Shown one piece after another: positions 1-11,033 of a DNA stretch of 64,000 nucleotides. The notes beneath the pieces are model-generated. The model made no database searches and was not told where the DNA came from. It was given only the letters and a program-made list of their open reading frames with translations. The position numbers were made by a program, and so were the translations under genes. The first letter of the stretch is position 1. Each line of letters begins with the position of its first letter. Source of the DNA: Costus lasius (Eukaryota > Streptophyta > Magnoliopsida > Zingiberales > Costaceae); contig CM050446.2 in NCBI GenBank assembly GCA_027563935.2, positions 110,774,499 to 110,838,498 of the forward strand, in the 5' to 3' direction.

Positions 1-1224
1 GTAACCTGATCTACTGGCTCAGGCTCATCCAACTGTGCTTGACTACTTTGTCCTTCTTCTGGATTCTCATCCAGCTTTATTTCTCTCCCACTGGCTTCTT
101 GCAGAAGAAATTCCTTCTCAAGAAATATAGCCGTCCGAGCAACAAATACTTTGTTCTCTTTGGGATCGTAGAAATAATAACCCTTAGTTTCCTTAGGGTA
201 ACCGACAAAGATACATTGCTCAGATCTGCTCTCTAGTTTCCCAGAGGCGAGCTTTTTGACATAAGCCTCGCAACCCCAGATCTTAATAAATGTCAAGCTC
301 GGCTGTTTCCCATACCATAACTCATATGGAGTCTTTGAAACGGCCTTGGATGGCACTCGGTTTAGTACCTTTGCAGCTGTTTCCAGTGCAAATCCCCAAA
401 AGGAGTAAGGTAGAGTAGCCTGACTCATCATAGAACGAACCATATCCAGTAATGTTCTATTTCTCCTCTCGGACACACCATTCCATTGCGGTGTTCCTGG
501 CGGAGTGAGCTGTGAGATAATCCCACACTCCTTCAGATAGTCAGTAAACTCATGACTCAAGTATTCTCCACCTCGATCTGAGCGAAGTGCCTTGATATTT
601 CGGCCTAGCTGATTTTGTACTTCATTTTTGAACTCTTTGAACTTGTCAAAAGATTCACTCTTATGTCTCATTAGATAGACATAACCATACCTACTGAAAT
701 CATCAGTAAAGGTAATGAAGTATGAATAGCCACCTCTGGCATGTTTACTAAATGGCCCACACACATCACTGTGAATGAGGTCAAGTAAACCTGAAGCCCT
801 TTGACCTTTGTTGGAAAAAGGAGACTTCGTCATTTTACCCATTAAACAAGCTTTGCATGTATCAAGCTCCTCATAGGAGAATGATCCCAGCAGTCCATGA
901 TCATGCAACCGCTTAATGCGCTTCTTGTTAATATGGCCTAAACGACTATGCCATAGCAAGGTGCTGTCATCAGCATACTTGGCTTTCTTAATATCAATCT
1001 GTTGTATTGAACATTCCATGTCCAACATGAATAACCCATTGTTAATTGACCCAGTAGCATAAACAATATTATCAAAAGAAATGTAACACTTTGAAATCTT
1101 GCATTCAAAGGAAAACCCTTTCCTGACAAGAGCAGGAATAGATAATATTCTTAGTTATGCTTGGTACAAAATAACAATTGTCCAGTTCTAATACAAGACT
1201 AGATGGTAAAGAGATGTGATAAAC
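1..1224 (-). pseudogene. copia pol fragment (protease end and integrase), copy C
   Basis: The minus strand encodes the GAG-pre-integrase and integrase region of copy C. The integrase core motif RSDRGGEYLS is readable near 545-585, followed toward the left edge by the TPPGTPQWNGVSERR region and the GYPKETKGYY segment. The reading frame is interrupted. The gag frame ends in a TGA at 1225-1227 where copy B continues through GQYNIS, and other frames pick up the coding sequence downstream. The fragment is cut by the window edge, so reverse transcriptase and RNase H cannot be assessed. It is a non-functional remnant; its family assignment is secure because B and A carry the same domain in long open frames. 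Confidence 0.85.
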
Positions 1225-2238
1225 TCATACAGCAACAGCAGCAACCCGTGCCCCGTTTCCTACTCGTAGGTCCACCTCATGCTGTCCCACCTGTCTTCTT
1301 CTCTTGAGTTCCTGTACATTTGAACAAATGTGAACTCCACATGCAGTGTCTAACACCCATGAAATAGAAGAAGAAACCATGACTTCAGTCACGAAAATAC
1401 CTGAGCCAGAAGCGAAAGAGTTGCTTCCCTTCTTATCTCCTTGGAGCGCTTTACAGTCCTTTTTCCAGTGACCCAGCTGGCCACAATGGAAACATCTGTA
1501 TTCCTTCGACCGCTTTACCTTTTGCTTCAGAGCCTTGTTGTAGCTCTTGACAGGGGCTTTGCCCTTCTTCCCCTTCTTCTTGTTCCTAGAAGGAACCATG
1601 AGGACAGAGGATGAAGGCGTTCCCTTCTCACGTGACTGAGTCTGCTCAGTTGTCAAGAGCATATTCAGTAACTCTGCTGGCGTACAGTCGATCTTGTTCA
1701 TATTAAAATTAATAATGAATGGATTGAAAGAGGCCGGGAGAGACTGCAGGATGATATCTACAACAAGCTCCTGATTGATGGTGTGTCCCAGTTTCTCTAG
1801 AGCCTCCTTGTACCCAATCATCTTGAGCACGTGAGCTCCAACTGGACTCCCTTCAGTCAGTTTGCTCTGAAAGAAAAGTTTAGTCAAATTATAGCGTTCA
1901 GTCCTTGCCTGTGCTGCATACAGCATCTTGAGGTTTGCTATAATTTCTATAGCAGATAAATCCTCATGCTGACGTTGCAGCTGTGGCGTCATAGACGCTA
2001 GCATAAGGCAAGCGACGTCAATGCTATCATTGACATGCTTTTCATAAGCTTCCCGAACCGCCCTTGCGGCGTTCGCAGCGGGTTGAGGTGGTATAGCCGT
2101 CTCAAGGACATACAGTTTCCTCTCAGCCTTAAGAACAATCTTAAGGTGTCCGTACCAGTCTGAGAAGTTTGGCCCAGCAAACTTCTCCCTTTCCAGTAGG
2201 GATCGCACATTGAAGGTTGTGGTGTTCGTTGCTGCAGT
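1225..2238 (-). pseudogene. copia gag plus protease start, copy C
   Basis: The minus-strand frame encodes a copia gag (UBN2-type): an N-terminal segment with FAGPNFSDWY, a central SLPASFNPFIINFNMNK segment, and a basic stretch. An intact CCHC zinc knuckle CFHCGQLGHWKKDC (about 1452-1496) follows, then the protease active-site region WVLDTACGVHIC. Gag would package element RNA in virus-like particles. The frame stays open from about 2238 down to a TGA at 1225. There is no ATG at the expected start: the codon at the position matching the ATG of element A is ACG, as in copy B. Translation from this copy is therefore doubtful. Confidence 0.85.
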
Positions 2239-4003
2239 AATCTACAACAATGCAAGAACAGCAAGGTCAGTATCAATGTTAGAATCAATTCAGGACTTAA
2301 GAATGATTCTTTTCTCACTATTTTATCTGACTGAAAAATCCAGTAAAACAGTCCGAAAGAGTGAAACTCTTTTAGTGAGATGGGATCCAGATTTCATACT
2401 TGGTCTCCGCGTCCCGCTCAGGCGAGATAAGATGCACAGAGAGTACAAGCACTAATCTCTGGTAGGCAATCCCTGCCAATCGCCAACCCGTGCGATTCCC
2501 CTTCATCTGGGCAATCCAGCAGACTGTGCCAACTGAGTTGGTACAACACAGTCTCTGATCCCACAGATGGCTTGCCTCCATATAGCTACCATATGCTCAA
2601 TATGTAGCCTACATGGTCAAGCTGACCCGACCTACTCCCTGGACCACCACGTGCTATGCTGAGCAACGAGAAGCGATAAATCCCTTCTCTGTAATACGCA
2701 GGTGTAATCACACACCGTCTGAAGATAGATGGGCGTGCCCACTGAGTGGGTACAACACGGCCCCAACGATAGTCAGAACAGTGAGGTTTCGCGTCAGAAG
2801 GCTATCGTGCTTGATATTTCACGTTGGATTTTAACGGTCCTTTTATCTTCTTACTATCATTCAAATCCTATGGTGATAGCAGAAGAATAAATCATGCAGT
2901 TACTACATTACTGAAACAGTAAATTAAAAGCATGATGATCTTATGTGGTAAAAGCCCATTAAGCCTAAGTAAGACCTTAATTAACTTAAGTCTTCACTTG
3001 AGCTCTTCTTGGGTCTTTTGCATTTCCTCTGGCCCAACCCGGGCCCAAGCGCCCACTGCAGCTCAGGTGCGCCCACCAGGTAAAATGCGCCTGTCCTAGA
3101 GTCGAACCCTAGACCTCCCACTGGTGAAGCCACTTGCTGCATGCGCCTCTGCCAAGTGTGCTCTGTGCTCATGTCTGATTAAAATACAATTTAATCTATC
3201 TAGACATGATTGACACGCAGGTCAATTACACTTTATAAATTAATTAAAATGTGATGCACAGATCACAATAATAATTTACAAATAATAATCCAGGCACGCA
3301 GGCCCCAGCACAGCACACATTAAATATAGGCAGCCCACATAAGATTAAATAAACAATCATTCCTCATGTTATACAAACATCATGTGATCCATCCAAGAAA
3401 ATAAAATTTTTGAAAAACCCATTGGCTTCATTTTATTTCCTTATGTGCCCTACTACCTTACAACGGTCCATTAATAGGGATCCACTCATCAGACCTAGTC
3501 AGACCCACTGCCCTTGCATGCACCAAGTCATAACCGACTTGAGTCGACCTCATGGTCAACAATGCATGCGTGAAGGGCTGAACGTCCCTCATGAGTTTAG
3601 GCAAGCGGGTGTGACCCCGGGCCTTAATCATGGGCGTTCATCTGGTTGTCTCAATCAGACATCGCTACACGCCTTTCAGCAGTCGACCTATAGCCACCTC
3701 ATGCTTGCGCATAGGTGCCATCAGGTCGACCCATCTAGGCTGTCAGATGGTCTGATCAGACTGTCGGGTCTAGACTGGACGATGACTTCAACCCTAATAA
3801 CCCGTCTAAGTTTTTACAGCAGGCGCTTAGATCTAGTGAGGGGCGCGCAAGTCATGTTTTGAGAAAACTACAACAAGCGCCAACTTGCATGCAAGCGCCA
3901 ATGTAAAACATACATGAAATTTCGCATGCTTTTTAGATCTAATCATATGCGCAAACAAGGATCACTAAAACAAGCAATCGTATGCATCATACAAGGAAAC
4001 CAT
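2239..4003 (-). other. untranslated leader of copy C
   Basis: This noncoding stretch lies between the primer-binding site and gag of copy C, matching 17187-19000 of copy B in order and content. At about 3085-3160 it contains a tRNA-like motif (TCGAACCCTAGACCTCCCA and neighbours) also found in B. Short open frames here are not conserved as proteins between the two copies. Confidence 0.75.
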
Positions 4004-4016
4004 GGCTCTGATACCA
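4004..4016 (-). other. primer-binding site of copy C
   Basis: The minus strand reads TGGTATCAGAGCC, complementary to the 3' end of initiator methionine tRNA, directly inside the LTR boundary at 4019. This is the usual copia primer site and it fixes the orientation of the element. Confidence 0.9.
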
Positions 4017-4018
4017 AT

Positions 4019-5692
4019 TGAAGGTTCCCCTAAGGGGGCGAAACCCTAAACATGCGTATATAATAAAACTTGCATGGGCGGAATCATAGGATTTCTAGGA
4101 TCGCATGTATGAACATAGATTAACTTAAAGATTTGACACAAGGATCATACCATTGCCATTTCTTGGATGGCGACTTGGAAGCAGAGAACGATGCGGCTCT
4201 CCTCCAAAGCGTGCGCACACAAGATGGGTGATCGCCTACTCCTTGTCGATCCTTGTGCTAGCAAGGCTCCAAGGTCTCCTGATCGCGTGAAGGGAGAAGA
4301 GATGATCTCTTTTGCTTGGTCGAGTCCTCCTCTTGTCGTCAACCTTCACACACGAGAGTGAGTTGCTGTGAGCAAAAGGGGGCGAGAGGCGAGAATAGGG
4401 AGAGCTCTTCGAACGTGAGGCGTGGTCTCATTTTGAGATCATGGCTTCTAAAAATAGCAAGCCACCACATGCGATCATGTGTTCACACCAAGTGAACGAT
4501 TTCAATTTCCTCTACCCTTGAACCATGCGCTCACTTGATGAGCCGGTTCATTTCATTTGGTTCAAGGACCAAATTAAGCCAAGCCTTGATCCAGATCACA
4601 TTAAACCAAAAGGCTTAAGATCTGACCATTCATCTCTTGATGCTCTTGATCTCACCGATCTAGCATCCAATCTCTCGATCGAAGCTTACCGATCTCAAGC
4701 CCTAATCAATCAAACATGATCAAACCAGATCTCACTTACAATCAAAGTTTAAATCCCATTAAACTGAACCAAAACAATTCAGTCCACACGATCTGACATA
4801 AGTAAGCCATATCATCAAATTGTGCGACCCTAAGGGTTTCCTTTAAATGTCGGTAACGATAACTCACGTTATCACGACCAGTGAGGGGTATCTAGCAACA
4901 CATCACTGTCTCCCGATATAAAGGAAAGAGTCTTCCAAGACTACACCCAAACCACAGCACAAGTGTGAACCCAAGTCACTTGACATATGTGTTTCCTTTG
5001 CCACTGGATGTTCTTATTGGACAAGCGTGTCAAGCCTGTAATTCCAATATGATGAGAATGATTAGATCAGATGAAACATAGTCATCTGGGTATGGCCATA
5101 CACTTTCTCAATCATCTCATCCAGGGGGCCCCTATAGAACATCACACTCCAATCAAGGAGACGGCAATCCTATATCTATCACTAGTGCCCTAACATGACT
5201 CATGTTCATTATCCAAGATAGTCTATAACCATTATGTTTCAAATGATATTGAACTACCTCAAAACAATGTCAATCATCATTTAGAAACAGAAGTGATCTC
5301 AAGTCAGAGGAAATATGCCACTTGTTTGCATATAAGGATTATTCACATTGTGACAAGCAATTGAATATCCTAAGTAGGGTCTGTCCAGTACATCCAATGT
5401 ACCCATGAGTCTACATCTTATTCCATGCTTGAAGCATCCTATAAGATTAGAACACATATTAGTCTCAATCATATCAAGGCTGTCTCATGTTCACCAAGAT
5501 ATCTCGACTAAGGACAAAACTGCATGTCAGCCAAGCTGAACAGCATTGAGACATTATTCAGAAGTATACATATTGCAGCAGATACTGTAACAACCTGAAT
5601 AACAACCATTGCCTTTATAAACATAAAGTTTATACATGATACTGAAATAATCCCAAGGCCTCAAACATTAGCCTTAAGGGCATACCCCAACA
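4019..5692 (-). repeat. 5' LTR of copy C
   Basis: A 1674-bp LTR read on the minus strand from TGTTGGGGTATGCCC at 5692 to a CA end at 4019. It aligns along its length with both LTRs of copy B but is visibly more diverged from them than they are from each other. The neighbouring primer-binding site confirms it as the 5' LTR. Confidence 0.92.
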
Positions 5693-7094
5693 TAAGGGTA
5701 GACTAGTAGCTAAAGGATTTAAACAAGTCCACGGGGTGGACTATGATGAAACCTTCTCGCCAGTTGCCATGATTAAATCCATTCGGATTCTGCTTGCTAT
5801 AGCTGCATATCATGACTATGAGATATGGCAGATGGATGTGAAAACAGCGTTCCTAAACGGGAAGCTGACTGAGGATGTGTATATGACACAACCTGATGGC
5901 TTCATCCATCCTGCAGAGGCTAATAAGGTCTGCAGGCTAAAGAGGTCCATTTATGAATTAAAGCAAGCATCTCGAAGTTGGAATCTTCGATTTGATGAGG
6001 CCGTGAGAGATTATGGCTTTATCAAAAGCGAAGATGACGCCTATGTATACAGAAAATTCAGTGGGAGCTTGGTAATTTTTTTGGTCTTGTATGTTGATGA
6101 CATACTGCTCATCGGAAATGACATCCCTAGTCTTCAAGCTGTGAAGACATGGTTGGGGAAGTATTTCGAGATGAAAGACTTAGGGGAGGCCGCCTATATT
6201 CTAGGCGTGAGGATCTACCGGGATAGATCCAAGAGGCTTTTGGCCCTTAGTCACAGTACTTACATTGATAAGGTACTGGAGAGGTTCTACATGGAGCAAT
6301 CCAAGAAAGGATACCTTCCAGTGAGACATGGCCTTACTCTCTCAAAGAGCCAGTGTCCTACAACACAGGCTGAGAGGGATGACATGAGTCGAATTCCTTA
6401 TGCTTCGGCAGTAGGATCGATCATGTATGCAATGTTATGTACTAGACCAGATGTGGCATATGCTGTGAGCATTACGAGCCGATACCAATCCAATCCAGGT
6501 CTATAGCACTGGGTGGCTGTAAAGAACATCCTAAAGTATCTGAGAAGAACTAAGGATTTGTTCATGGTCTATGGGGGACAGGAAGAGCTCAGTATGCAGG
6601 GCTATACTGACGCATCGTTCTAGTCTGACCCTGACGACTTTAGATCGCAGGCCGGCTATGTGTTCAAGATAAATGGAGGCGCTGTATGTTGGAAGAGCTT
6701 CAAGCAATCCACCATAGCAAATTCTACAACCGAAGCTGAGTATGTGGCTGCTTCTGAGGCAGCCAAGGAAGCTGTTTGGATAAGGAAGTTCTTATGTGAT
6801 CTTCAAGTGGTACCTAGTGCAATGGATCCCATTGAACTCTACTGTGACAACAATGGAGCAATTGCACAAGCCAAGGAACCACGGTCTCATCAAAGATCCA
6901 AACACATACTCAGAAGATTTCACTTGATCAGAGAGATCATTGACAGAGGTGATGTCAAGATTAGCAGAGTAGACACAGAGAACAATCTGGCAGACCCATT
7001 GACCAAGGCTTTGGCGCAGCAGAAGCATGATGGTCATGCTAGAGATATGGGGTTGAGATTCCTCAACTTCTAGGTCTTAGTGCAAGTGGGAGAT
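5693..7094 (+). pseudogene. copia pol fragment (reverse transcriptase and RNase H), element A'
   Basis: This is the 3' part of a copia pol: reverse transcriptase with QMDVKTAFLNGKL and YVDDILLIGND, then RNase H with STTEAEYVAAS and the catalytic-site neighbourhood LYCDNNGAIAQA, ending at 7073. It is nearly identical to 12936-14336 of element A. Two in-frame TAG codons (6504-6506 and 6621-6623) replace CAG codons that are intact in A. The 5' side is cut by copy C. Downstream, after the polypurine tract AAGTGGGAGAT, it enters an LTR at 7095 that also serves as the 5' LTR of element A. It is therefore the upstream member of a tandem pair. Confidence 0.93.
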
Positions 7095-9052
7095 TGTTGG
7101 TGTATATGCCCTATGACCTAGTTTTGCTCAACTTATGTACTACTTGACACTGATATTTATATATCATTCTGGCATTGTCGTTATCATTGTTTGACTACAC
7201 CTGCGATTGTGTACTTACATGATAATGTCCCTGGAGACAGATTGGATCTGTGCTCGAATTATAATCCCCAGTCGATGTACCTTAGTGGATATGGGACAGC
7301 TATGGTACTTGTGAGACTGGTATGTGGGCTGGTTAGGCACGTGGTGCTAACGCAGACACATGGGTATTATCATTGGGGATATACTGGATAGACCCACTAT
7401 GAGGCTATGACTTGGTGTCATGAGTTATCCTCATAAGTGACAGGAGATGAATTGATCCCTTGACTTGAGGTCATTAATCATTCTATATGGTTAGGGACTT
7501 GCTTTGATACAACCTAACACCTTGCCATAGCTGGGAGGTCATAACGGTTGTTATTGAGCATGTCACGACCCATATGAGAAGATCAATGGACAGACATAGG
7601 ATTTGCCCCTTCCCTAAGGAAGTATGATATCCATGGAGCTCCTTTATGGTTCTATGACTGAGAGTGTATGGCCATACCCAGGTGAGAACCTGTTTTAGTC
7701 ATAGCCATGTGATTGGATGAAAACAAGTGGTGACACACTTGTCCAATCGGATATCAGTACGGCAAAGAGACTGTATTGCATCTGTACCTAGTTGCGATGA
7801 TGGGGATGTCGATGTCGATATCCATTCCAACGACCTGGGTAGCAGCGATGCACTGCTAGGTGCCACTCACTGCTTGTGATGACCTTTGGTCAGCACTGCC
7901 AGTGTCAGAGGAACCTACAGGGTCACACACCTTGATACTTGAATTCTCGTATTGATCGGGAAGCCTTATGATCGAGTTATTGGATAACTCGGATCTAATT
8001 GGGAGATTTCATCAGCGCCAATGGGCCTAATGAGATGGAAGAATGTTATTGGAGCCAAATTTCATTTTTGGCAGGTTGACCCGTATTTGACCATGGTTGG
8101 TCACATTTGGATTAGGGTTGCATTGGATTGGATCCAAGTGCTTAATCAACCTATGCAATGATGTTTGGGCTAGCTCATTATCCAATGAGTCCCAATAACA
8201 AGTTCTCATGAAGAGATGAGAGGCTAAAAGGGTATAATGGGGAGAAACATGAACCATTAGGCGCCTAGGGGCATAATGGGGTCATGTTGGCGCCTTTGCT
8301 TCATTATGGAAGTAAAGGGCGCCTCCCCCTCTCTTCCTAGGATGGAATGCATGCCTCTATGGCATTGCTTGAGGCGCAAGGCAAGGCCTTGGCACACAAG
8401 GAAAGGCGTGGGAACAAAAGGTAAGGTTGAATGAGAATTATGGAAATGTCTTGGAGACTTTCCTTATCTCAAACCTCCTCATCCTAGCCCTACACTTGTC
8501 ATGATCCTAGCCATTACCCTAACCGCCTCTTGCCCTATAAATATGACCCTAGTCACCCCCTCTTGTGGGAAAATTAATCCTTGAAGGCGTGAACACAAGA
8601 AGAGGGGCGAGTGCTTGGAGCAAGGGCGCATCTTCCTTCTTCCATAACCGCAAGCCACTTCCTCCTTTCCTCTTGGCGCAAGGAACATTAGTGCTTGGCG
8701 TTTTTGGATAGTCTTCCTTCTTCTCTTGGCGCATCATCTCTCTTGGTGGCGCAAGTGAAGTAGAGTATCTCCCTAAGGCTTAGATCTTCTTCCCGAGGCT
8801 AGCACCGGGCGTGGAAGAAGAGAACTCAAGAGATCCATGTGTGCGAGACTGCAGAGGGCGAACACTTGGGCGCCTTCATCGACATCGCTCTACATTGCTC
8901 TTAAGGTATTTCCTAACTCATCGTGTCGACTCCCTTGCTTGCGATCTTCACTAGGTTTTTGGGACTGGCCTGTTTCAGGGACATTCTTCCGCTGCGAAAA
9001 ATGTATGTCCATAACTCTGAAAATTGTAAAATGTCCCCGGGGTTTCCCAACA
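7095..9052 (+). repeat. 5' LTR of element A (also 3' LTR of A')
   Basis: It begins TGTTGGTGTATATGCCC just after a polypurine tract and ends CCCAACA just before a primer-binding site. The same sequence recurs as the split 3' LTR. Because it has pol of A' on its left and the leader of A on its right, one LTR serves two elements. Confidence 0.95.
8536..8543 (+). promoter_or_regulatory. TATA box in the 5' LTR of A
   Basis: CCCTATAAATATGACC lies about 520 bp before the LTR end, a plausible U3/R promoter position. The identical motif occurs at 24884-24891 in the 3' LTR. No other good TATA box was seen in this LTR. Confidence 0.6.
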
Positions 9053-9053
9053 G

Positions 9054-9065
9054 TGGTATCAGAGG
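9054..9065 (+). other. primer-binding site of element A
   Basis: TGGTATCAGAGG follows the LTR after one base. It matches the initiator-methionine tRNA primer site used by most plant copia elements, with one mismatch at its end. Confidence 0.9.
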
Positions 9066-10709
9066 GACTTGCAAGACTCGAACGATGTTTTATGCTTTTC
9101 TTCCATGCTCACATGCCATATCTCTATTTTCGTAAATAGCATGATGCATGGCAATCGATTTTTCTAAAAGTAGAAAAATTAGGGTTTCTTGTTTCTATCA
9201 TCCTCTCAATCTCTTTTGGATATTTGGACTATTTTTCTTGTTTGATTTAAAGATCAAAGGCGCACGTAATTTTGTCAAGTAAGACGGGCATTGTGTCTTT
9301 GGACTGGCCAAGTCTCTTGATCTGACAAAATTGCCAGCCGAAAGGATCTCTGAAATCATCATGAAAAATAAATCGCAATAAACCAAAAGACTTGTGAGAA
9401 GAAGATGAGAAAAAGAAACTGTTTTTGTGAAAAAGTAAAATTTCAGATTTTATGTTTTTCATGAGCATGTAGAATTGCATGAGTAAATACCTTGATTGTG
9501 CATGGTGTTGTGATCATTAGTCAAGCCCCCCTCTTGCATGCCTGCGATGTATCCTTGTGCGGCCTGCGTGCCATCTTTTTCATTATTTTTGTAAAAATTA
9601 AGAGGAAGATCAAGGGCTAGGCGCATCCTTCTTGGACCTTGATGCTCGCATCTTGCTTGATGGCGCAAGCATGCAAGGTGGCGCATGCAAGCTGGTGCTT
9701 GGTTGCTTGGTGGCGAAAAAGGTCTTGTCCCCTTGCATGGTGGCGCACCTTCCTTGGAGGAAGACCATGGCATTGGCCGAACCTATGGTGAACTTCGAAA
9801 GTATTCCTCTACGGTTTGAGAGCTAAACCATGAGAGAAGGACCTTGGAGCCAACCTTGAAGTTCAAGCTAGAGGTCGGCTAGGTTAGGTCTAGTTTTTGG
9901 GGCTTGAGTTCTAGGACAAGAGTTGAACCTATTTCATGGCATGGATTGGTTCAATGTCTTGTATAGGATATGATCACATCATCCTTTACTGCTTTTATTA
10001 TCTGCAGAAGCATGCCGGAAATGTTTTACCGTTATGTTATCACTATAGGATTGCATGCCTGTAATGATAGACATAAGATAAAACTGAGATGATGAGACCT
10101 TAAACAAAAACCCTCAATTAAAATATCAAGTCTGGTAGCCTTCTAACGCGTAGCCCTCACTAAGCTATCGATCAGTGGAGTTGTGAATTGTTTCCCACCC
10201 TCGTGGGACACACCCACTTATCTTTAGAAAGTGCGTGGTGGCAATGGTTTCCCCAGTCCAGTTTTAACCTAGACGTGCCTTCGCAAGGAAACTCGTTGGC
10301 CCTGGGCACAACGGTTAGGAATGGACTTGACTAGAAGTTCACATGTGCTGGGCACATGGTGAAAGTCTAGAGGCATCGTTGAGAGGTAAAGGTTTCATGT
10401 TGTATCCAGCCCTCGCTGGACATGAAATGCCCAGACTGTCTCAACAAGGGGAGTTGCTTGGAGCAACCGGCCGGCGCGCCCACCTTAGGAAGCATGGGTT
10501 ACTTTGTGCATCTCATCCCACCCTCGTGGGACGCAAAGCCTCATATGAAATAAGGATCCCATCTCACTAGGAAGTTTTAAACTTCCCGATTGACTTTGTG
10601 GGTTGTCAATTCGAATATAAAATAGTGGGAGCCATGGTCATTTAAAACAAGTCCAGTTTAAATGACTCGAAGTAGTACTAATCTGCTGTTTCTTGGTTGT
10701 TGTAGAACA
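9066..10709 (+). other. untranslated leader of element A
   Basis: About 1.6 kb separate the primer site from gag, typical of Angela/BARE elements. The stretch is rich in GGCGCA and TTGCTTG repeats around 9600-9740. No conserved protein was seen; short open frames here are chance. Confidence 0.7.
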
Positions 10710-11021
10710 ATGGCTGTGAACAATGGCAGATGGTCACTGCGATCTACCCTGGAAAGGGATAAGTTGGTTGGATCCAACTTAAAGGATTGGTATATGAATT
10801 TGAGAATTGTGCTCAAGCTCGAGAGGAAGCTATATGTCCTTGAGAAGCCAATTCCTGAACCACTTCCATGCTTGGCCTCGGCGGCTGAGAAGGATGCTTA
10901 TGATAAGCATCAAGCTGATACTTCGGAGGTTGCACAATTGATGCTAACCAACATGTCGCCCGAGCTTAGAGGGCAATATGAATCTAAGAGTGCCTCTGAA
11001 ATTATTTCTAATCTAAGGTAG
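10710..11021 (+). pseudogene. copia gag N-terminal fragment, element A
   Basis: The likely start is the ATG at 10710 (MAVNNGRWSLRSTLERDKLVG), which aligns with the N-terminus of BARE-type gag. The frame runs through LKDWYMNLRIVLKLERKLYVLE and a segment ending EIISNLR, then meets TAG at 11019-11021. The frame downstream of the stop is the same one. Compared with copy B, about 150 residues of the gag core and the basic region are missing just after this point, and the next recognisable gag feature is a degenerate zinc knuckle in the following frame. Gag of this copy cannot be functional. Confidence 0.85.
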
Positions 11022-11033
11022 CTCTTTGATGCA

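Larger units (their letters stand above)
1..5692 (-). mobile_element. Ty1/copia retrotransposon, copy C (Angela/BARE-like), 5' half only
   Basis: Read on the minus strand, this is LTR (5692 to 4019), primer-binding site, long leader, gag (about 2224 to 1225) and then integrase sequence to the left edge, so the 3' half lies outside the window. It is the same family as element B at 15500-24601: LTR length is identical (1674 bp) and gag is near-identical by eye. It is inserted in the pol gene of element A'. The junction at 5692/5693 matches interruption of the sequence seen intact at about 12936 in element A, and the expected 5-bp target duplication on this side is TAAGG (5693-5697). Coding parts are broken, so the copy is dead. 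Confidence 0.92.

Noticed and set aside
3410..3862. 150-residue frame in the leader of copy C
   Set aside because: The homologous leader of copy B does not keep the frame, and no domain is recognisable.
11019..11021. Programmed stop-codon readthrough between gag and pol of element A
   Set aside because: The TAG lies inside the gag core beside a large deletion and is not at a gag-pol boundary; copy B has no stop there, so a plain nonsense mutation is more likely.
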